Source: Hsuehochloa calcarea
Taxonomy: Eukaryota; Streptophyta; Magnoliopsida; Poales; Poaceae
Assembly: GCA_036346395.1 (NCBI GenBank)
Contig: JAYEVG010000058.1
Coordinates: forward strand, 124,001 to 188,000
Length of the DNA stretch: 64,000 nt
Direction of reading: 5' to 3'
Both the position numbers and the translations under genes were made by a program. Under the pieces are notes generated by a model, which saw only the letters and a program-made list of their open reading frames with translations, did no database searches and was not told where the DNA came from. Of the stretch, positions 12,661 through 26,300 are shown in pieces (the first letter of the stretch is position 1; every line of letters begins with the position of its first letter).

Positions 12661-15600
12661 CTTCTTTATTGCGCCAACCTTATAGGCTAGTCAATGGCAT
12701 GCATAGATGATCGTAGCATTAGGCACTAGCTATCTAATATCACATCTTACCCTATTAATTCTTATAAGTTTTAGTTGAATTATCCTCTCATTTTTAGCCC
12801 TAACAACGAACTAAGAGCTTAATGTCCAAAACTTGTGCTTGTTGTCTAGATTTTGTATCCGAGATCCGAGATGAATTTTCCAACTCCGAATGCTCCTAAT
12901 CTTCAAACGATTTTTAGTTGAATTATCTTCATTAAATCCCCTATTTGAAATTAAACGACATACACTAATCTTTCGAAAAGAGATGAAAGGAGAAACATCT
13001 TTTGATAATTCAAATTGGAACAAGGTAAGATAGGTAAGCTAAGATAGGTAAGGAGTAAAATCTAAGAACTTTCTTAACTTTTTATCAAATATTTGATACT
13101 TCCCAATAGCCACCACAACATAGCACGAATTACCCATTCGTACCACCTGATTTTAAGTTTTATCGAAATATAATAGTCTAATTCTTGCATGACCTAACCA
13201 AGCATGTACATAACCTAGAACGAGGCTATTCGAATAGAGCAAAACCCTGCAGGGGTGTACAACTTTACCCACATATCAGATCGCCCTTTTTGCTAAGCTA
13301 TTTAGCACACTTCCTTAGGTATGCTGGCAGAGTTAAGTCCTACGAGATATTTTTCCAATGAGATTTATAACCTAAGAGCCGCCCGCATAGGTGAAACCCT
13401 TCGTGAACACCCTTGTGTGTGCAAATGGGGCTCCCACGGAGGGCCCACACTGTAATATCCCGATTTTCGTTTAGAGAGGATTTTGTTCTAAGTAAGAACT
13501 ATTTAAAAATTCGAGGTTTCGGGAATTTTTGTTTGAATCCTGGGCCCCCGGCCCAGGCTGGGGTAACCCTGGCTGGCCTATGTCCGGCCAAGGATGGGCC
13601 AAGGAGGGAGGGGAGGCGCCTAGGCCCAAGGCCCATGCGCCCCACCTCCCCCTCTAACCTAGCCGCCCCCCATCTCCCCTCTCCCTCCCCACTTCTTTCC
13701 CCCTAGAGCCGCCACCCCTCACCCCCAAACCAGCGCGTCCCCTGTCCTTGGTGCCACCTCCTCCCCTTGGTGTTGGCCCCCGGTGATCCCCGGCGCTGCC
13801 CCTATGGTTCTCCCCGAAGACGCCCCTCCCGCCGATTCTCCGGGTGCCGCTTTCCTGGACGGCCAAAGAAGAGGAGAAAGAAGGAGAAAGTGGGAGTTCT
13901 TCGGGAGGGTGATCTTCGTCGTCCAGCGGGTCTTCAAGGGTAACGAAGGATCCAACTCGTTGTCTACTGTTGTTTGGATGCGAAATTGTGCGGTAGAACG
14001 AAATCAAATTGCTGTCTTTTGATTTCCAAAACAGATCCAATCTGTTGCACATCTAGTATCGACCTGTTAGAGGCCGATTTGGAGGTTCTCCCCTCCTAGA
14101 GTTTTGTTCCTGAGGTCGTTAGATTTCTTTTGGCACTGAGATCACGAGATTCTACCTTACGGTTTATGAGATATGAATTTTTAACCACGCGTTGTTCTGT
14201 CTGTCTGAGATCTGGGGACTGTCAATTTGTTCCTTGGTTTTGATCTAGTTAGAGTCAGATTCAGAACTTTCACCCAACTAGGTTATTGTAGCCCTTTAAA
14301 TAATATTTCCAAGTTGATAACGATCACCTCCATTGGATCAGTAGAATGAAAGTTACATCATTTTCGTTACTGCTGTTCTGAATTCTGGACAGATGTATGT
14401 CAGTTGTTTTCAACCGCGGTTTAGCCAACTATTTTGGCCGAATCAAAGAACCCCGTCAACTAGAGTTTTGTAGAGTTATACGTTAATTTTCATTGGGCAC
14501 TGGTTCCAGGTCGTTTTGAGTCCCGGATAATTATTTATGATTTTATTTGTACTGCTGTCCAGTTGGTTGGGCAGATGGCTGAAATGAGTATTGTCCGTTT
14601 ATATTCGTGGTTTGTGTTAGTTAGTGGGAGGGATAGTGTGGGTCTCCCGTACATAAGCCATGCCACGTTATTCTTATTTCGGGATCATACTTGTGTAGGC
14701 GGCGAGGCATCGCGTGTGGGAACACCTTCGTTGCTTGCTAAAGCGTCGCAACGCGAAAGGCAAGTACATTGAAATCCTTTACATTGATGATTGATGTGTG
14801 TTTGTGTTCATGCTAATATTTCCATGATCCATGTTTTCAACCAAAGATGTTAATCAATATTCATATTCCATTACATACAAGTGCAATGTGTTAAGATATA
14901 TTAATTTCTGTTGAATGCTCGTTGATGGTTGATATGCCGGTAATGTTGTGATCCATGTTATACATTCCGTTCCTATTTGATAATCCATGAGGAAGAAAAC
15001 GATAATATTCATTGCATATGTTCATTTCATTCATGTGTTGTTCATGTTCCTTCCACGGGAGTGGATTTGTAAATACCCATCAACTCCGGTATGGGCATGT
15101 AAGACCCACCATTTCAATGTGGGCAGTTTCGGACACCCGTATGAAACGTTCTTCACACGATAATTGGATCCCCGGGCTTTGTTAAGTACGGGCTTAAGTG
15201 AACATCGACGGGTGTCTCACTCGCTATACCGGTATGAGCATGTGTTAGTCCAATCCTTTCAATGCATCCATTCATTCCATTCACACGCATAAGTTTTCAG
15301 AGATTAATTCATAATTCGTATTGAGATTGGCTTGTTCATAACATGGTATGTTCAAATTATTTACTGTACTTGCTGAGTTTCGACTCATTCTTGTTTTCTG
15401 TCTTTATTTAGGTGAACGTTGATGATGGCTTTGTTGGCAGGGATTAGACAAGCACATTTCACTCAGATTACTATTATTCATCTTCATTGATTAAGTTCGA
15501 TTATGTCTTTCATTTGTTAACTGAGAAACTGTAATGAATAAGTCTAAAACTGAAGGTTACTTCGTTTGTTAAATGCTGCAAGTAGTTCTTTAAATTACTC

Positions 15601-15737
15601 CTTGATCATATTCTGATGTATCCAGTCTTAATTCCTGCCATGCTTCTAATAAAGCTGGTCTCCTCATGTACTTAGAGGAGTTACAGTTTAAGTTCTTCCG
15701 CAATTTGGTTGTATGTTAGTTCTTTTAGGTAACATCT

Positions 15738-18700
15738 TGTAGGACCGTAAAGGCGACTAGGGGGGTGAATAGGCGCTTTCTCGACTTTTTCGCTTAATCA
15801 AATTCAACATGAACTTTTCTCCTTTAGCTATGAAAGCTAAGAAGATCAGTACACGCACAGAGGAAGCCTTGTGCTGAATTCGATAAACCCCTTAACCACA
15901 AGACACAAATGTGGAGAATTGATCTCACTGGGGTGGTCAGGACACTGGCGGTCTGACCGGCTGCCAAAGGGCGGTCCGACCGATTGAAATCGGTTCGACC
16001 GGCCGTTAACGGGCGGTCCGAATGATGGCGGTATGACCGCCGTTTGTAAATCGGTCCGACCGATTTAGTCCAGAACCGAAACACAACGCCCAAATCCAAA
16101 ACGAAATTTGGTCCAACTTTTGATTCAACCAATGAAACTTGAACAAATTTGGAGCACACCTCCCTAAGGATATCAGAGACCTATTTCTAGCGACGATCCT
16201 CCAGATCCACTTCACAGAATCGATCTCTGAGGACTATACCAAAGAAGTGCACAAACCCTAGAAATATGAAAATCTTGATTCAAGACTTGCTTGTGGGGGT
16301 TGATGATCTAGATGATTCTAGGAGTATTCCCACACATCAAAGCAAGATGAAATCGGTCAAGAGACCAAGCATAAACACTTTGTAGGACCGGAAAGGCGAC
16401 TAGGGGGGGTGAATAGGCGCTTTCAAAACTTTCTCGCCTAAATCAAAAACCAACACGAACTTTACTCCTTTAGCTATGAAAGCTAAGAAGATCAGTAAGC
16501 ACACAACGGAAACCTTGTGTTGGATTTGATAAGCCCCTCAACCATACGACACAAACGGAGAAAAGAACTCACTTGTTCCTCATGGATCTTGGCGGTCGAC
16601 CGCTACCACGGCGATCGGACCGACGGTCAACAATGGCCGGCCGGCAGACTAATCGGCGGTCGGACCGGTGGACAACGGTTCGACCCGCAAACCAATGATC
16701 TGAAAACAGGCGGTCGACCGACCGTTGAAGGACCGGTCGGACGGTAGAGTCGAAGATGAAAAACTCCACCCAAATCCAAAACGAAATTTGATCCAACTTT
16801 GATTCAACCAATAAAACTTGACCAAATTTCGAGCACACCTCCTAATGATATTAGAGACCTATTTCTAGCGACGATCCGTCAGATCCACTTCGCAGAATCG
16901 ATCTCTCGAGATTTTACCAAAGAAGTGCACAAACCCTAGAAATATGAAAATCTTGATTCAAGACTTGCTTGTGGGGGGTTGATGATCTAGATGACTCTAG
17001 GAGTAATCCCACACATCAAAGCAAGATAAAGTAGGCCAAGAGACCAAGTATGAACCTTTGAATCAAGGAAGCACCAAAATCATCCAAAGGGAGAAGAACA
17101 CAAAAGGGAGCAAACGATCTTTCAATTGAGCATCACAAGATTGTTCGAGTACACAAGATGCTTACAAAGCCTCTCCAACAAGGAGGGCAAGAGCTCAACA
17201 AGGAGCACACTCCAAACCCTAGTTCTCCTCTCCTCTCCTCCAAACCCTAGAAAAGGAAGAAGGGGCTAAAATGAATGCTTGGCTTAGTTTTCCATCTCCC
17301 CCCTTCCTATTTATACTAGAGAGCTAGGGTTTCCTTTTGGGGTCACTTACACATGGGACCCACACACAAATAACTCTTGAAGCAATCGCCTGCTTCACCA
17401 CGTGTAGGTTGATCACGGTTCTCATCGCGTCGCCAAGCCTCTCTTGTCAGAATCCCATCGGAACCTCCGAGACTCGCACCGATATCCGCACCGCTGATCC
17501 AACGGTATGTCGAACCACCCGCTCGATCCATCTTGTCCATCTGCACCATGCTTGTGTCACACGACTCACCCGTATCCCTGATCGTTCTGGACCTCAGCTC
17601 TCCAAGCGTAGTCCCGATCCACTCACCGTTGACGTCGTTGACCTGCAAGCCACCTGCACAGCAATAGACAAACAAACCGTTTCCGGGAACAAGTTCTTCA
17701 CAACTTGACCCACGTTAGTTCCGCAATGCAATATACAACAATAACGCATTGAAGTTCATATAATAACACAATCAAAACCAACTCAATGCAACACTTGGCT
17801 AACCTTAAAGCCATTGCCGGTCTGACCGCCCCACAGGGCCGGTCCGACCGATTTCATCTTGATCGACCGCTCCCACAACGGCGGTCGGACCGGTCCAAAG
17901 GACTTAGCCAAATTTTCAACTCAAAATTCCAAAACCTTCTGGAATTTTCAAACGAATAGAACTTTTGACTGGGAGCTCCAAAAATGATGGGACCACATCC
18001 AGGAGACTCCCCTCACTTACCTACACAACCTATTTTTGGATTAGCCCCAAAATCCAAATTTAGGTCAGGCCGGTCCGACCGCCACCATCGCCGATCCGGA
18101 GTCACTGCAGGCGGTCGGCCGATCTACAGAACGCCGGTCGGACCGCTGTGGTCCGACAAAGATGAAGCAAACCCGAAAACGCGAGATTTTGCAAACCAAC
18201 AACGCCATTGCCAATTGACTCATCATCCTGAGATCGTGCACATATCCTCACGATATCCACACACTTGAATCAAGGAAGCACCAAAATCAACAAAAGAGAG
18301 AAGAACACAGAGGAGACAATTGATCTCTTAAGCAAGCATCACAAGATTGATTGATCCCACAGGATGCTTACAAAGCCACTCCCTCAAGGAGGACAAGAGC
18401 TCAAACCAAAGAGCACACACAATCTCTCCAACCCTAGCTTCTCCTCTCCTCTCCTCTCCTCTCCAAACCCTAGAAAAAGGTGGAGGGGTCCAAATGAGTG
18501 CTTCGAGGGGTTTTACATCTCCCCCCTTTCTATTTATAGGAGAGCTAGGGTTTCACACATGGGACCCACACACACATGGGACCCACTCACACACATCTGT
18601 TGAAGCAATCGCCTACTTCACCACGTGTAGGTTGATCAGCGGCTCTACGGCTCTCATCACGTCGGCAAGTCTCTCCCGTCCGAATCCCATCGGAATCTCC

Positions 18701-19520
18701 TAGAGACTTGCACCGACTTCCGCACCGCCTGATCCAACCAGCTGCACCGAACTACCCGTTCGATCCATCTTGCCCATTCTGCACCATGCTTGAGTCACAC
18801 GACCTCACCCGGCATCCATGATCGTTCTGGACCTCAGCTCTCCAAGCGTAGTCCCGATCCACCTCACCGTTGACGTCGTTGACACGCAAACCACCGCACA
18901 AAGAATAGACAAACAAATCGTCTCCGGGAACAAGTTCTTCACAACTTGACCCACGTCAGTTCCACAATGCAATATGCAACAATAAAGTATTGAACTCCAT
19001 ACATTAAACACATTCAAATCACATCAATGCCAAAAAGGCTAACCTCCAAGTGATCAGCGGTCTGACCGCCCCACACGGCCGGTCCGACTGATTTCAGGCC
19101 GATCGGACCGATTCCATAATGGCGGTCGGACCGCCCGAAATGACTTAGCCAAATTTTTATCTTGAAAATCCGAAACCTTCTGGAATTTTCAAATGAATAG
19201 AACTTTCGACTGGGAGCTCCAAAAATAATGTGACCACTTCCAGGAGACTCCCCTCACTTGCCTACACAACCTATTTTTGGCTCATCTTCAAAACCCACTT
19301 GGAACCGAACCCGGTTGGACCGGCAAACCCGGTCGGACCGGCAAACACGGCCGGTCGGACCTCTCCACGAGCGGTCTGACCGCCGATGCCACCGGTCAGA
19401 CCGCCTGTGGTCTGACAGACTGAAGCAAACCCCGAAAACGCGAGATTTTGCAAACCAACAAAGCCATTACCAATTGACTCATCATCCTAAGATCATGCAC
19501 ATATCCTCACGATATCCACA
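15738..19520 (-). mobile_element. Solo LTR A, Sirevirus-like copia, minus sense (split by B)
   Basis: It starts TGTAGGACCGTAAAGGCG and ends GATATCCACA, the reversed ends of LTR J. CATCT flanks both sides (15733-15737 and 19521-19525), a perfect target duplication. Solo LTR B with its duplication sits inside; the remaining sequence is about 1.9 kb. It holds a minus-strand TATA (TATTTATA, 18531-18538), CCACGTGT at 18621-18628, a CTCCT microsatellite near 18440-18465, and dyad clusters near 15940-16070 and 19060-19420. Confidence 0.9.
16381..18261 (-). mobile_element. Solo LTR B, same family as A, inserted in A
   Basis: It has the same ends as A (TGTAGGACCGG to GATATCCACA), 1881 bp. CACTT lies on both sides (16376-16380 and 18262-18266), and the sequence of A resumes exactly after the second copy. 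This is a complete solo LTR of the family, inserted into a sister copy in the same orientation. The minus-strand TATA is at 17308-17315 and CCACGTGT at 17398-17405. Many CGGTCxGACCG dyads occur near 16590-16750 and 17815-18150. Confidence 0.93.
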
Positions 19521-22500
19521 CATCTTGGCTTCCGAATAGCCAGGGTGTTACACACACGTTGTGTTAGAGACATCAGCCTAGCCTCAGTAACTGCCGATGC
19601 CCCTCAGGCGAGGGAACCTATATCCGAAACCCACCCCGCACATCCTAATACTACCACCTGCGACTTTGAGCTAACACCTCCCAAAGTACTAAATCAAGAG
19701 GGTTCCCATATGCCCTCATGTGGATGCACGCAAAAGTGTTTGGATCAGTGACACAAGTAATTCGGTCATGGTTGACTTGGGCATGAGCCACACATCCAAT
19801 AACCACACCAACAACCATTTGCGTGAGTCCAAATTGTTTTATTTTTAGTTTTAGTTTTCCAAATAAAATACATTGATGAGTACCCCCGACCCAAGTATTT
19901 AAAGTATTGATATAATGACCATTGCCGAAACGATGATCCCCATGCTACCATTATAAGCATTGCTAAGCAAACTGACTCGCATACTATACATATATATGAC
20001 TAGAGCTCATCCATCAGGCCCTAAATCATTAGCAATAAACTAACTTAGGCTTAGTAGAAATGAGAAGCATTTACCTACAGCTCATGCATCTATTCGGATT
20101 AACTACTCCAAACGAGAAATTAAACACTCACGTAGCATGCATACATACATTTGCAAATAAGATAATTGTAATAAAACATAATGGGAGCAATATGATCAAA
20201 AGGGGGCTGCTTGCCATGCTGGAGATATTCAACTTGTTGCATAGAATCACTCTCGTATATATTAGAATCATCGAAACCTATTAAAAAAATCGAGAAGAAA
20301 CAATAAGAACGGATAACGCCGAATACACTCAAAAATTCAAAATCATCCAAAAATCATAAAATTTACAAAGAAGGTAGATCATGATTTTAAATGATTTTAT
20401 CAATAAAAATCAAATCATTTGGATGTTGCATGCAAAAGTTATAGCCAAAACAAAATCACTGAGAAGGAAAAAAAGCAGGAAAATAGGGTCTCGGTTACTG
20501 TTCATCCAAAATCCAAATTTTTATGAAAATTTTCAGAAAGGTGGTGGATATGAAAATTCTATGGTAGACAGAGCATAACAAAAATTGATTCTCTTCATTT
20601 GGAGTTAAGATAAAAAAATTACGTATTTTGAAAGTCTTGTCATTAGTGTGCAAAAGATTTGAAGACAAAGATTTTCTAAGATAGTGACATACTCAAAACC
20701 TATTCCACAATAAAGTACATAACAAATTTAAACTACCAAAACTAATTTCACTAAATTTGAAGTTACAAAGAATTACTTATGCATTTTTGAAGTTAAATGA
20801 ATTTTCAGTGCAAAAATAATGACATGCCGAATTTAATTCTACTAACAAAATTTTCTGAGACAGCAACAAGTATCCAAATTATACCAAAATAAATTATATT
20901 AAAATTTTGATCCAATAAAATTTGATTCACTCAAATTGGAGTTAAAATAAAATACTTATGCAATTTTGAAGTTTGAACAATTTATAGTGTATAAATAAAT
21001 CATTTCAAAATTTATAAATGCATTAAATACTTTTTATACCAAAGATTTCCTAGCCATAGACACTGACAGAAGGGCCCCGTTAATTCTTTTTCTTTTTTGA
21101 ATAAAAACCTTAAAAAGCCACTAACATGCGGGGCCACATGTCAATGACTCGATCTATGAAAATAGTGTGTGGACCGAAGTCCACAACATAGTGCACTGGT
21201 CTATGCACCACGGTGCAGCTTACTGTGTGCTAAATGACCTCAGGCCAATGCGTCGAAGACTCAGAAGAAACTAACCGGTCATTTGAATTAGTTTAGCATT
21301 AACTCTGTCCTAATGACAGAGATTTTAAGCAGTGCTAGCCAAGTGCTAAATGGAAACCTAGCCTTAATGCGCACCCAAAGGTGGCCGGAGCTCCATCGGA
21401 GGTAGATGGGAGCGCGCGCGACAGAGCGTGGCGAAGGAGGTGCTACAGTGATAGCACCTTCTACAACTCGGCGATGCTTTGAGCAAAACAGTGCGTGCAC
21501 AAGCAACAGGAGGGGTTAGGGAGCCTACAGGAAGCACGAGAGTGACTGGAGGAGATCGGAGGTGAGCCGGCAGAGAAAAGCGGTAGCACATGAAGCTTCA
21601 CCGAGGAGGAAACGACCGAGGACGGAGGAAAAAATTGAGGGTAGGGGAAGCTTTAGTGGACCTAGAAGATGGTGCCAAAGCAAGGGATTGGAAAATGGAT
21701 CACCTCGCTGGAGTTGGGAACGAAAGCGGCGATTTTCGGTTGACGGAAAGAAAAACCAAATTCTGGTGCTTCCTGAAATATAAATGTTGAATTAGTTTAG
21801 GGGAAAGCTTCATAAAGCTCTAGAACACAATGTGACATGAGGAGAAAGGCAAGGATGGCACGAGAACAGCGGCGATGAAGAGGTGGCGCACCGGTTGTGA
21901 ACCAAAGCTTTGGCTTCTCCTCGGCTTTGAGCTTAATTGAGTGGGGAGAAGTCAGGGGAAGGAATGGCGAGGACGAAAGGGTGACAAGGGTGCCCCTGGT
22001 GGCTTTAAATAGGCTTAGGAATGGAGGACTCGCGAGGAGGACATGGCGAGGTGAGCTCGGTGCATGCGCACGACCATTGACGACACATGCGACAGGGAGG
22101 TGATGGTGAGGTGACGGGGGTCATGGGTGAGCGCGGGAGATGCGGGGAAACCTTGGGCGTGCGTCAAAACCAAGGTCTGAATAGTTGACGCTGACGCGGG
22201 CAACGACGAAGCCATGGGCGCGCGCTGACGAGCTGACGCCGCGCTCTCGGCCGCGTGAGACGGCCTGTTGGTAGGACCCACCAATCAGCGGCAGGAGGAA
22301 GTGGCTGGGTCAGGGATCGGCTTGGATTCGGTTGGGGTTAGGTAGCTGGGTCAAGTCCAGTCAACTGGCTCGGACCGGTCGCAACGGCTTAGCCCGAGGA
22401 TCAATGACTTTCTGATTTTTTCCAAAAAGGCTGAGAGGATTATGGATTTTTAGAGGTAGAAGTTTAGCTCTAAAAATCCTGAAATTTTTATGGGAAGTTA

Positions 22501-22894
22501 CTGACACTGGGTACAACCTTGAGTAATTTTTCAAGAATTTTTCATGAAGTGATATTTTCTGAAAAATTATTTGAAGCCTCTCATCCAAGTGTAGACTTAG
22601 GGACCAACTGGTTTGACTGGCCGTGTTAAAATAGCAAAATAATTTTAAAAATTATGACATTTTTAGAAGAGTCACTAAGATGTTTCAAAACCTAGAAAAA
22701 ATAGTTCCAGAAACAGATCACAAAATTTATTTTAAAAGTCTTAAATGATTATACTTCAAGACAATTGAAGCATTTGGTTTTTAAAATCAACAAAACTTTA
22801 AAAAAATTTAAAAAATTCAAATAACAACACGATGCAATAAAAATTATTTATTTATTATATATTTAAAATACAAACCCAAAATTAAAATATTACA

Positions 22895-23364
22895 CAGAAC
22901 CAACGCTACCGTGCCATGGGCCAGTCCGGCCCGGCCATAAAGCCCAGGGCACGCAAAATACTAGAAGACGGTGACGACGTCAGCCTTTATTAATCCAGCA
23001 AACGAATCTCGTATCATTTATTGCAAGGAAAAAAAAAAGAACAAATGAGAGTAAAAGGCAGGGGTAAAAGAGGGAGACCAGGCCACCCACAGATTCCAAA
23101 TTCCAGCCTCTTCTCTTGCTTGTTTTGTTACCCGTCTCCTCCATCCGCCCTCTCGCGCGCGGTCGCGGCTCGCCAATCGCTATATCTCCTCCTGCGGCCG
23201 CCGCAGCCGCCTTCCTCCCCCCAGATTCCGAGGCAACCGACCGCCTACCTCGCCGTCTTCCTCCCCGCGGCCGCCGGGATCTGGCTGGTAAGAAGAGAAG
23301 CTTTATTTATAGCTCGGGCTCTCGCGCCCCGCCGCGTCCGGAGTTCGATGTCCGTTTGCGCCCG
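22895..23364 (+). promoter_or_regulatory. Upstream and 5' leader region of the unknown gene
   Basis: The sequence turns abruptly from AT-rich LTR to GC-rich host-type DNA. No strong TATA box is visible. From about 23120 the stretch is CpG- and CT-rich (CCGCCGCAGCCGCC and similar), as in grass 5' leaders. CTGGTAAGAAG near 23285 could be a leader intron donor. Open frames here on the plus strand, up to 199 codons, run through the gene start in other frames and look non-coding. Confidence 0.5.
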
Positions 23365-26300
23365 ATGGATCCGCACCACCTTACCCGCTCCGCCGCCGCC
23401 GACGCCGCCGATGCCGACGACTGGGGTAATCTCGGAATTCTGTATCGTTTTTTCCTCCCCCCTGTGGTTTCCAATAATTTTTCTAGGGCATTGGAATCGT
23501 GATGCGCGAATGCTTCTTGGGATGAATAAACAGTGTGCCTGTCGTTTAATTTCTGTTGCGTTTATGAGCGGTGTGCTTGAATCAAATCAGAGAACCATCC
23601 GTAATAGCAATAGCAACTAGAGACGATGAGATTTGGTTACAAATGCTAGCTTCTACAGCCAGGCATTCAAGTGCTCATAGGTAAATGTTGGCGTGATGCT
23701 AGTTGGGAAAATATTTGAACTTACATATTTGTAGCTAATGCAAGGGCTCTGTTGAGATATGATCAGCTGGTTAACATAATCTGAATTGCGGACCATAACA
23801 ATCCAGTTGTGACACATCACATTAGTTTTGAGTTATGGACAGGTGAAATTGGTTTTGGAGCTTTGTTAGGTAGCTAGTAATGAACATCAGGGAGACTTTA
23901 ACACCCTTAGGGATAGTCCAAACCTGGCCATTACCGTATTTCAAACAGACCTATTGTTAGCATGGAACAACTATCTGTTCTCCTAGGTCCTTGAGATAAA
24001 AACATAAATGAAGCTTCAGCTTTATTGAATGTTCTTTACATCTACGAATTTTCTTGGCTCATTCGCACATGAAAAAATCTTTCTTGTGAACGATTTCTTA
24101 GTCAGTTCTCCTAGGCTCCTTGAGAGTTGAGATAAATGCATAAATGAAGCTTCAGCTATATTGAATATTATTTTCAACTCTGAATTTTTCTTGGCTCGTG
24201 TGCATGCCACAATTTTTTATTATGCTCGATTTCTTAAAATAATGTTAATTGACTTTGCTACTGAAGAAAGTCAATATCCCTTGGTCACTAATGCTGGTTC
24301 TTTTTTATGTGTTTTGTATACGATTGGAGTAATATTGAACACTGAAAGATGATAGAGGAATGGGATAACCCAAGATGTGAAATTTGGCATTACATCACCG
24401 GAATCACTCTTTGAATTTTGCATTAAAATCATAGCTCCAAGCAAGGGGTATTCCTGTAGTGCCAAATTCGGTGATTTGTAGTCTATTTATTCAAGCCAAG
24501 CTAGTAATCATCATGAAATTGCTCACTGGTTCTATATCACAATTGCACAAAACCCAGTGATTTGTAGTCTATCTACTCAAGCCAAGTGATCAAAACACTG
24601 AAGCACACATTAAAATTCAATGATATTGTGTACATACTTAAAAAAAATCTTCATGTGTAACAAGTGGTTTGACTTTATCCATTTTTCAAGTTTTACCTTG
24701 AACAGGTTGAACCGCACTTCTCAAACAAAAAATAGGGATTACAATTACCAAATTGTTTATGTAAATATTAGCAAGGGTTATCAAGGCGTCGCCCCCGCCT
24801 TGCCATGCATGCCTATGGCGTCCGCCTTAGGTCTAAGGTGTCGCTATGGTGGATTATGGCGTCCGGAAGGAACGCCTAAGCAGTAAGGCGCCGCCGGCGG
24901 TCAAGGCGTCGCCCCCGCCTTGCCACGCATTCCTATGGCGCCCGCCTTAGGCCTAAGACGTCGCTATGGTGGATTATAGCGTCCGAAGGCTTGAGGCGAC
25001 GCTTTGACAGAGGAGCACGCGCGAAGTGCTGGGCCTGCTGGCCTTAGCGCGGGGAGGAGCGCGAAGTGTTGGCCACTGGCATAACCAGAGAGAGAAGGGG
25101 AAAGAGGAGAGAGCGATGACTCACTGGAACCCTAGGCGGCGGTGCCTCCATCTCGCCGCTCCCGTCCCTTGCAGCTCCAGCTACGGCGGATCTGCGGCCA
25201 TCCTCCATCTCGCCGCCGCCGCCCCTCAGGTCAGCTCTGATTTGTGCTTCATCTCCTCCTTTCTTCCTCGGTTCTTCCCCGGTTACCCCTTTGCTCTCTG
25301 CGCTGCATCTCCCTTCTTCTTCGCCCCCCGAGCTCGAGCTGCTGCTTTGTTGTTGCTGCCTCCGCCACTGCTTTGCCTCTTCTCTAAGGTCGGGTCGCCG
25401 GGGCAGGCCGGGTTGCTACCGGGAGGGGGATGCGGGAGAAGTGAGGAGGGGGCATGGAGAAGGGAGGGAGGCGGTCGTGTGTGCGTGTGCGTGTGCTGAT
25501 TGCTGAGGCGTGGAGAGGGAGGGAGGGGGAGGGAGGTATCAGGTTGTTGCATGCTGATCAACTTGCTATCTAGTCGTAATTGAAACAATGCTCACAACAG
25601 CACGACCCGGGGTCGGGGAACCCAAGGAACAGGGAGTTGGGGACTTTGATCTACTAATAGGAGTACGTCAAACATGGGAGAATAGCAATTGGAAAGGGGG
25701 TGGGTGTTACATGGGCTCAAGGATTGGCAACAACAAGGCACATATGTGCTGCTAAAATGCTTTGTTTTTGCTGCCTTAGCGTCTTAAGATGTGTGTAAGG
25801 CGTCGCCTAGCAGTGCGCCTAGCGCTTAAAAGGTGTGAGGGGGTGGGTCGCCTCGCCTTACCGCCTTAATAACCATGATATTAGCAAAATTTAAGATAGC
25901 ATGTCCAACCATTGGACTATGGCCATGTATTGAAATCCAGTGGGCAGACCGAGTAGATGGTACAAAATGTTATTAATGAAACTTTTTTTAAAAAATAAAC
26001 TAAACATTACTTGATTGGCATGGCACATGGTAAATTTGATCTAGCCAAAAAGAAAAATAGAAAAAATAATAGAAGGTATTGAATGTGAACTCGGCAAATC
26101 TTGCCATTGACACAATTGAGTTGAAAAAATAGTTCTAGTCTATTGCAAAAACACAGACCTTTTGATCTTAACATCTTAATATTCACTGCTCTTTGCTATG
26201 ATCCATTGAAACTGAGCACTAACAGAAACATATTCCTTGTGTTGATGAACACATCAGCATCACTTAACCTTAACCTACTTTCCTAATATGACATATCTAG

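Larger units (their letters stand above)
13451..19552 (+). mobile_element. Solo LTR C (gypsy-type, plus sense), split by solo LTR A
   Basis: It starts TGTAATATCCCG and ends GGGTGTTACA, so the ends form a short imperfect inverted repeat. CACAC lies immediately on both sides (13446-13450 and 19553-19557), a perfect 5-bp target duplication. Removing LTR A and one copy of its duplication leaves about 2.3 kb. The phrase near 15365-15425 (TGCTGAGTTTCGACTCAT, then a tract ending AGGTGAACG) is like the R/U5 region of gypsy LTRs. There is no interior or second LTR, so it is a solo LTR produced by recombination. Confidence 0.75.
11589..22894 (-). mobile_element. LTR D, long gypsy-type solo LTR, minus sense (interrupted)
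   Basis: The left end is TGTCAGGACCCGG, the reverse of the CCGGGTCC-GACA end seen on LTR H. The right end is AATATTACA, the reverse of a TGTAATATT start. Flanks CAAAA and CAGAA agree at four of five bases, so the target duplication is only approximate. LTR C (13451-19552) interrupts it with exact duplication; without C it is about 5.2 kb, close to the length of the element L LTR. The stretch 20340-20560 is a diverged reverse match to 7040-7330 of L, and the palindrome block lies at 13220-13275. 11860-12660 appears to be an extra insert. Confidence 0.6.

Noticed and set aside
13654..14052. 132-codon minus-strand frame near the start of LTR C
   Set aside because: Proline- and glycine-rich GC-block product without any motif; part of the LTR promoter region.
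17337..17708. Protein-coding frames inside copia solo LTRs A, B and F
   Set aside because: The same regions recur in every copy of the LTR with frame-breaking differences, so they are LTR sequence, not genes.
23021..23620. 199-codon plus-strand frame across the leader of the unknown gene
   Set aside because: It crosses the real start and the exon 1 donor, has no motif, and another frame gives a cleanly spliced product.
25026..25499. 157-codon plus-strand frame inside the intronic transposon
   Set aside because: No recognisable domain, low-complexity Ala/Leu/Gly content; kept only as part of the transposon description.
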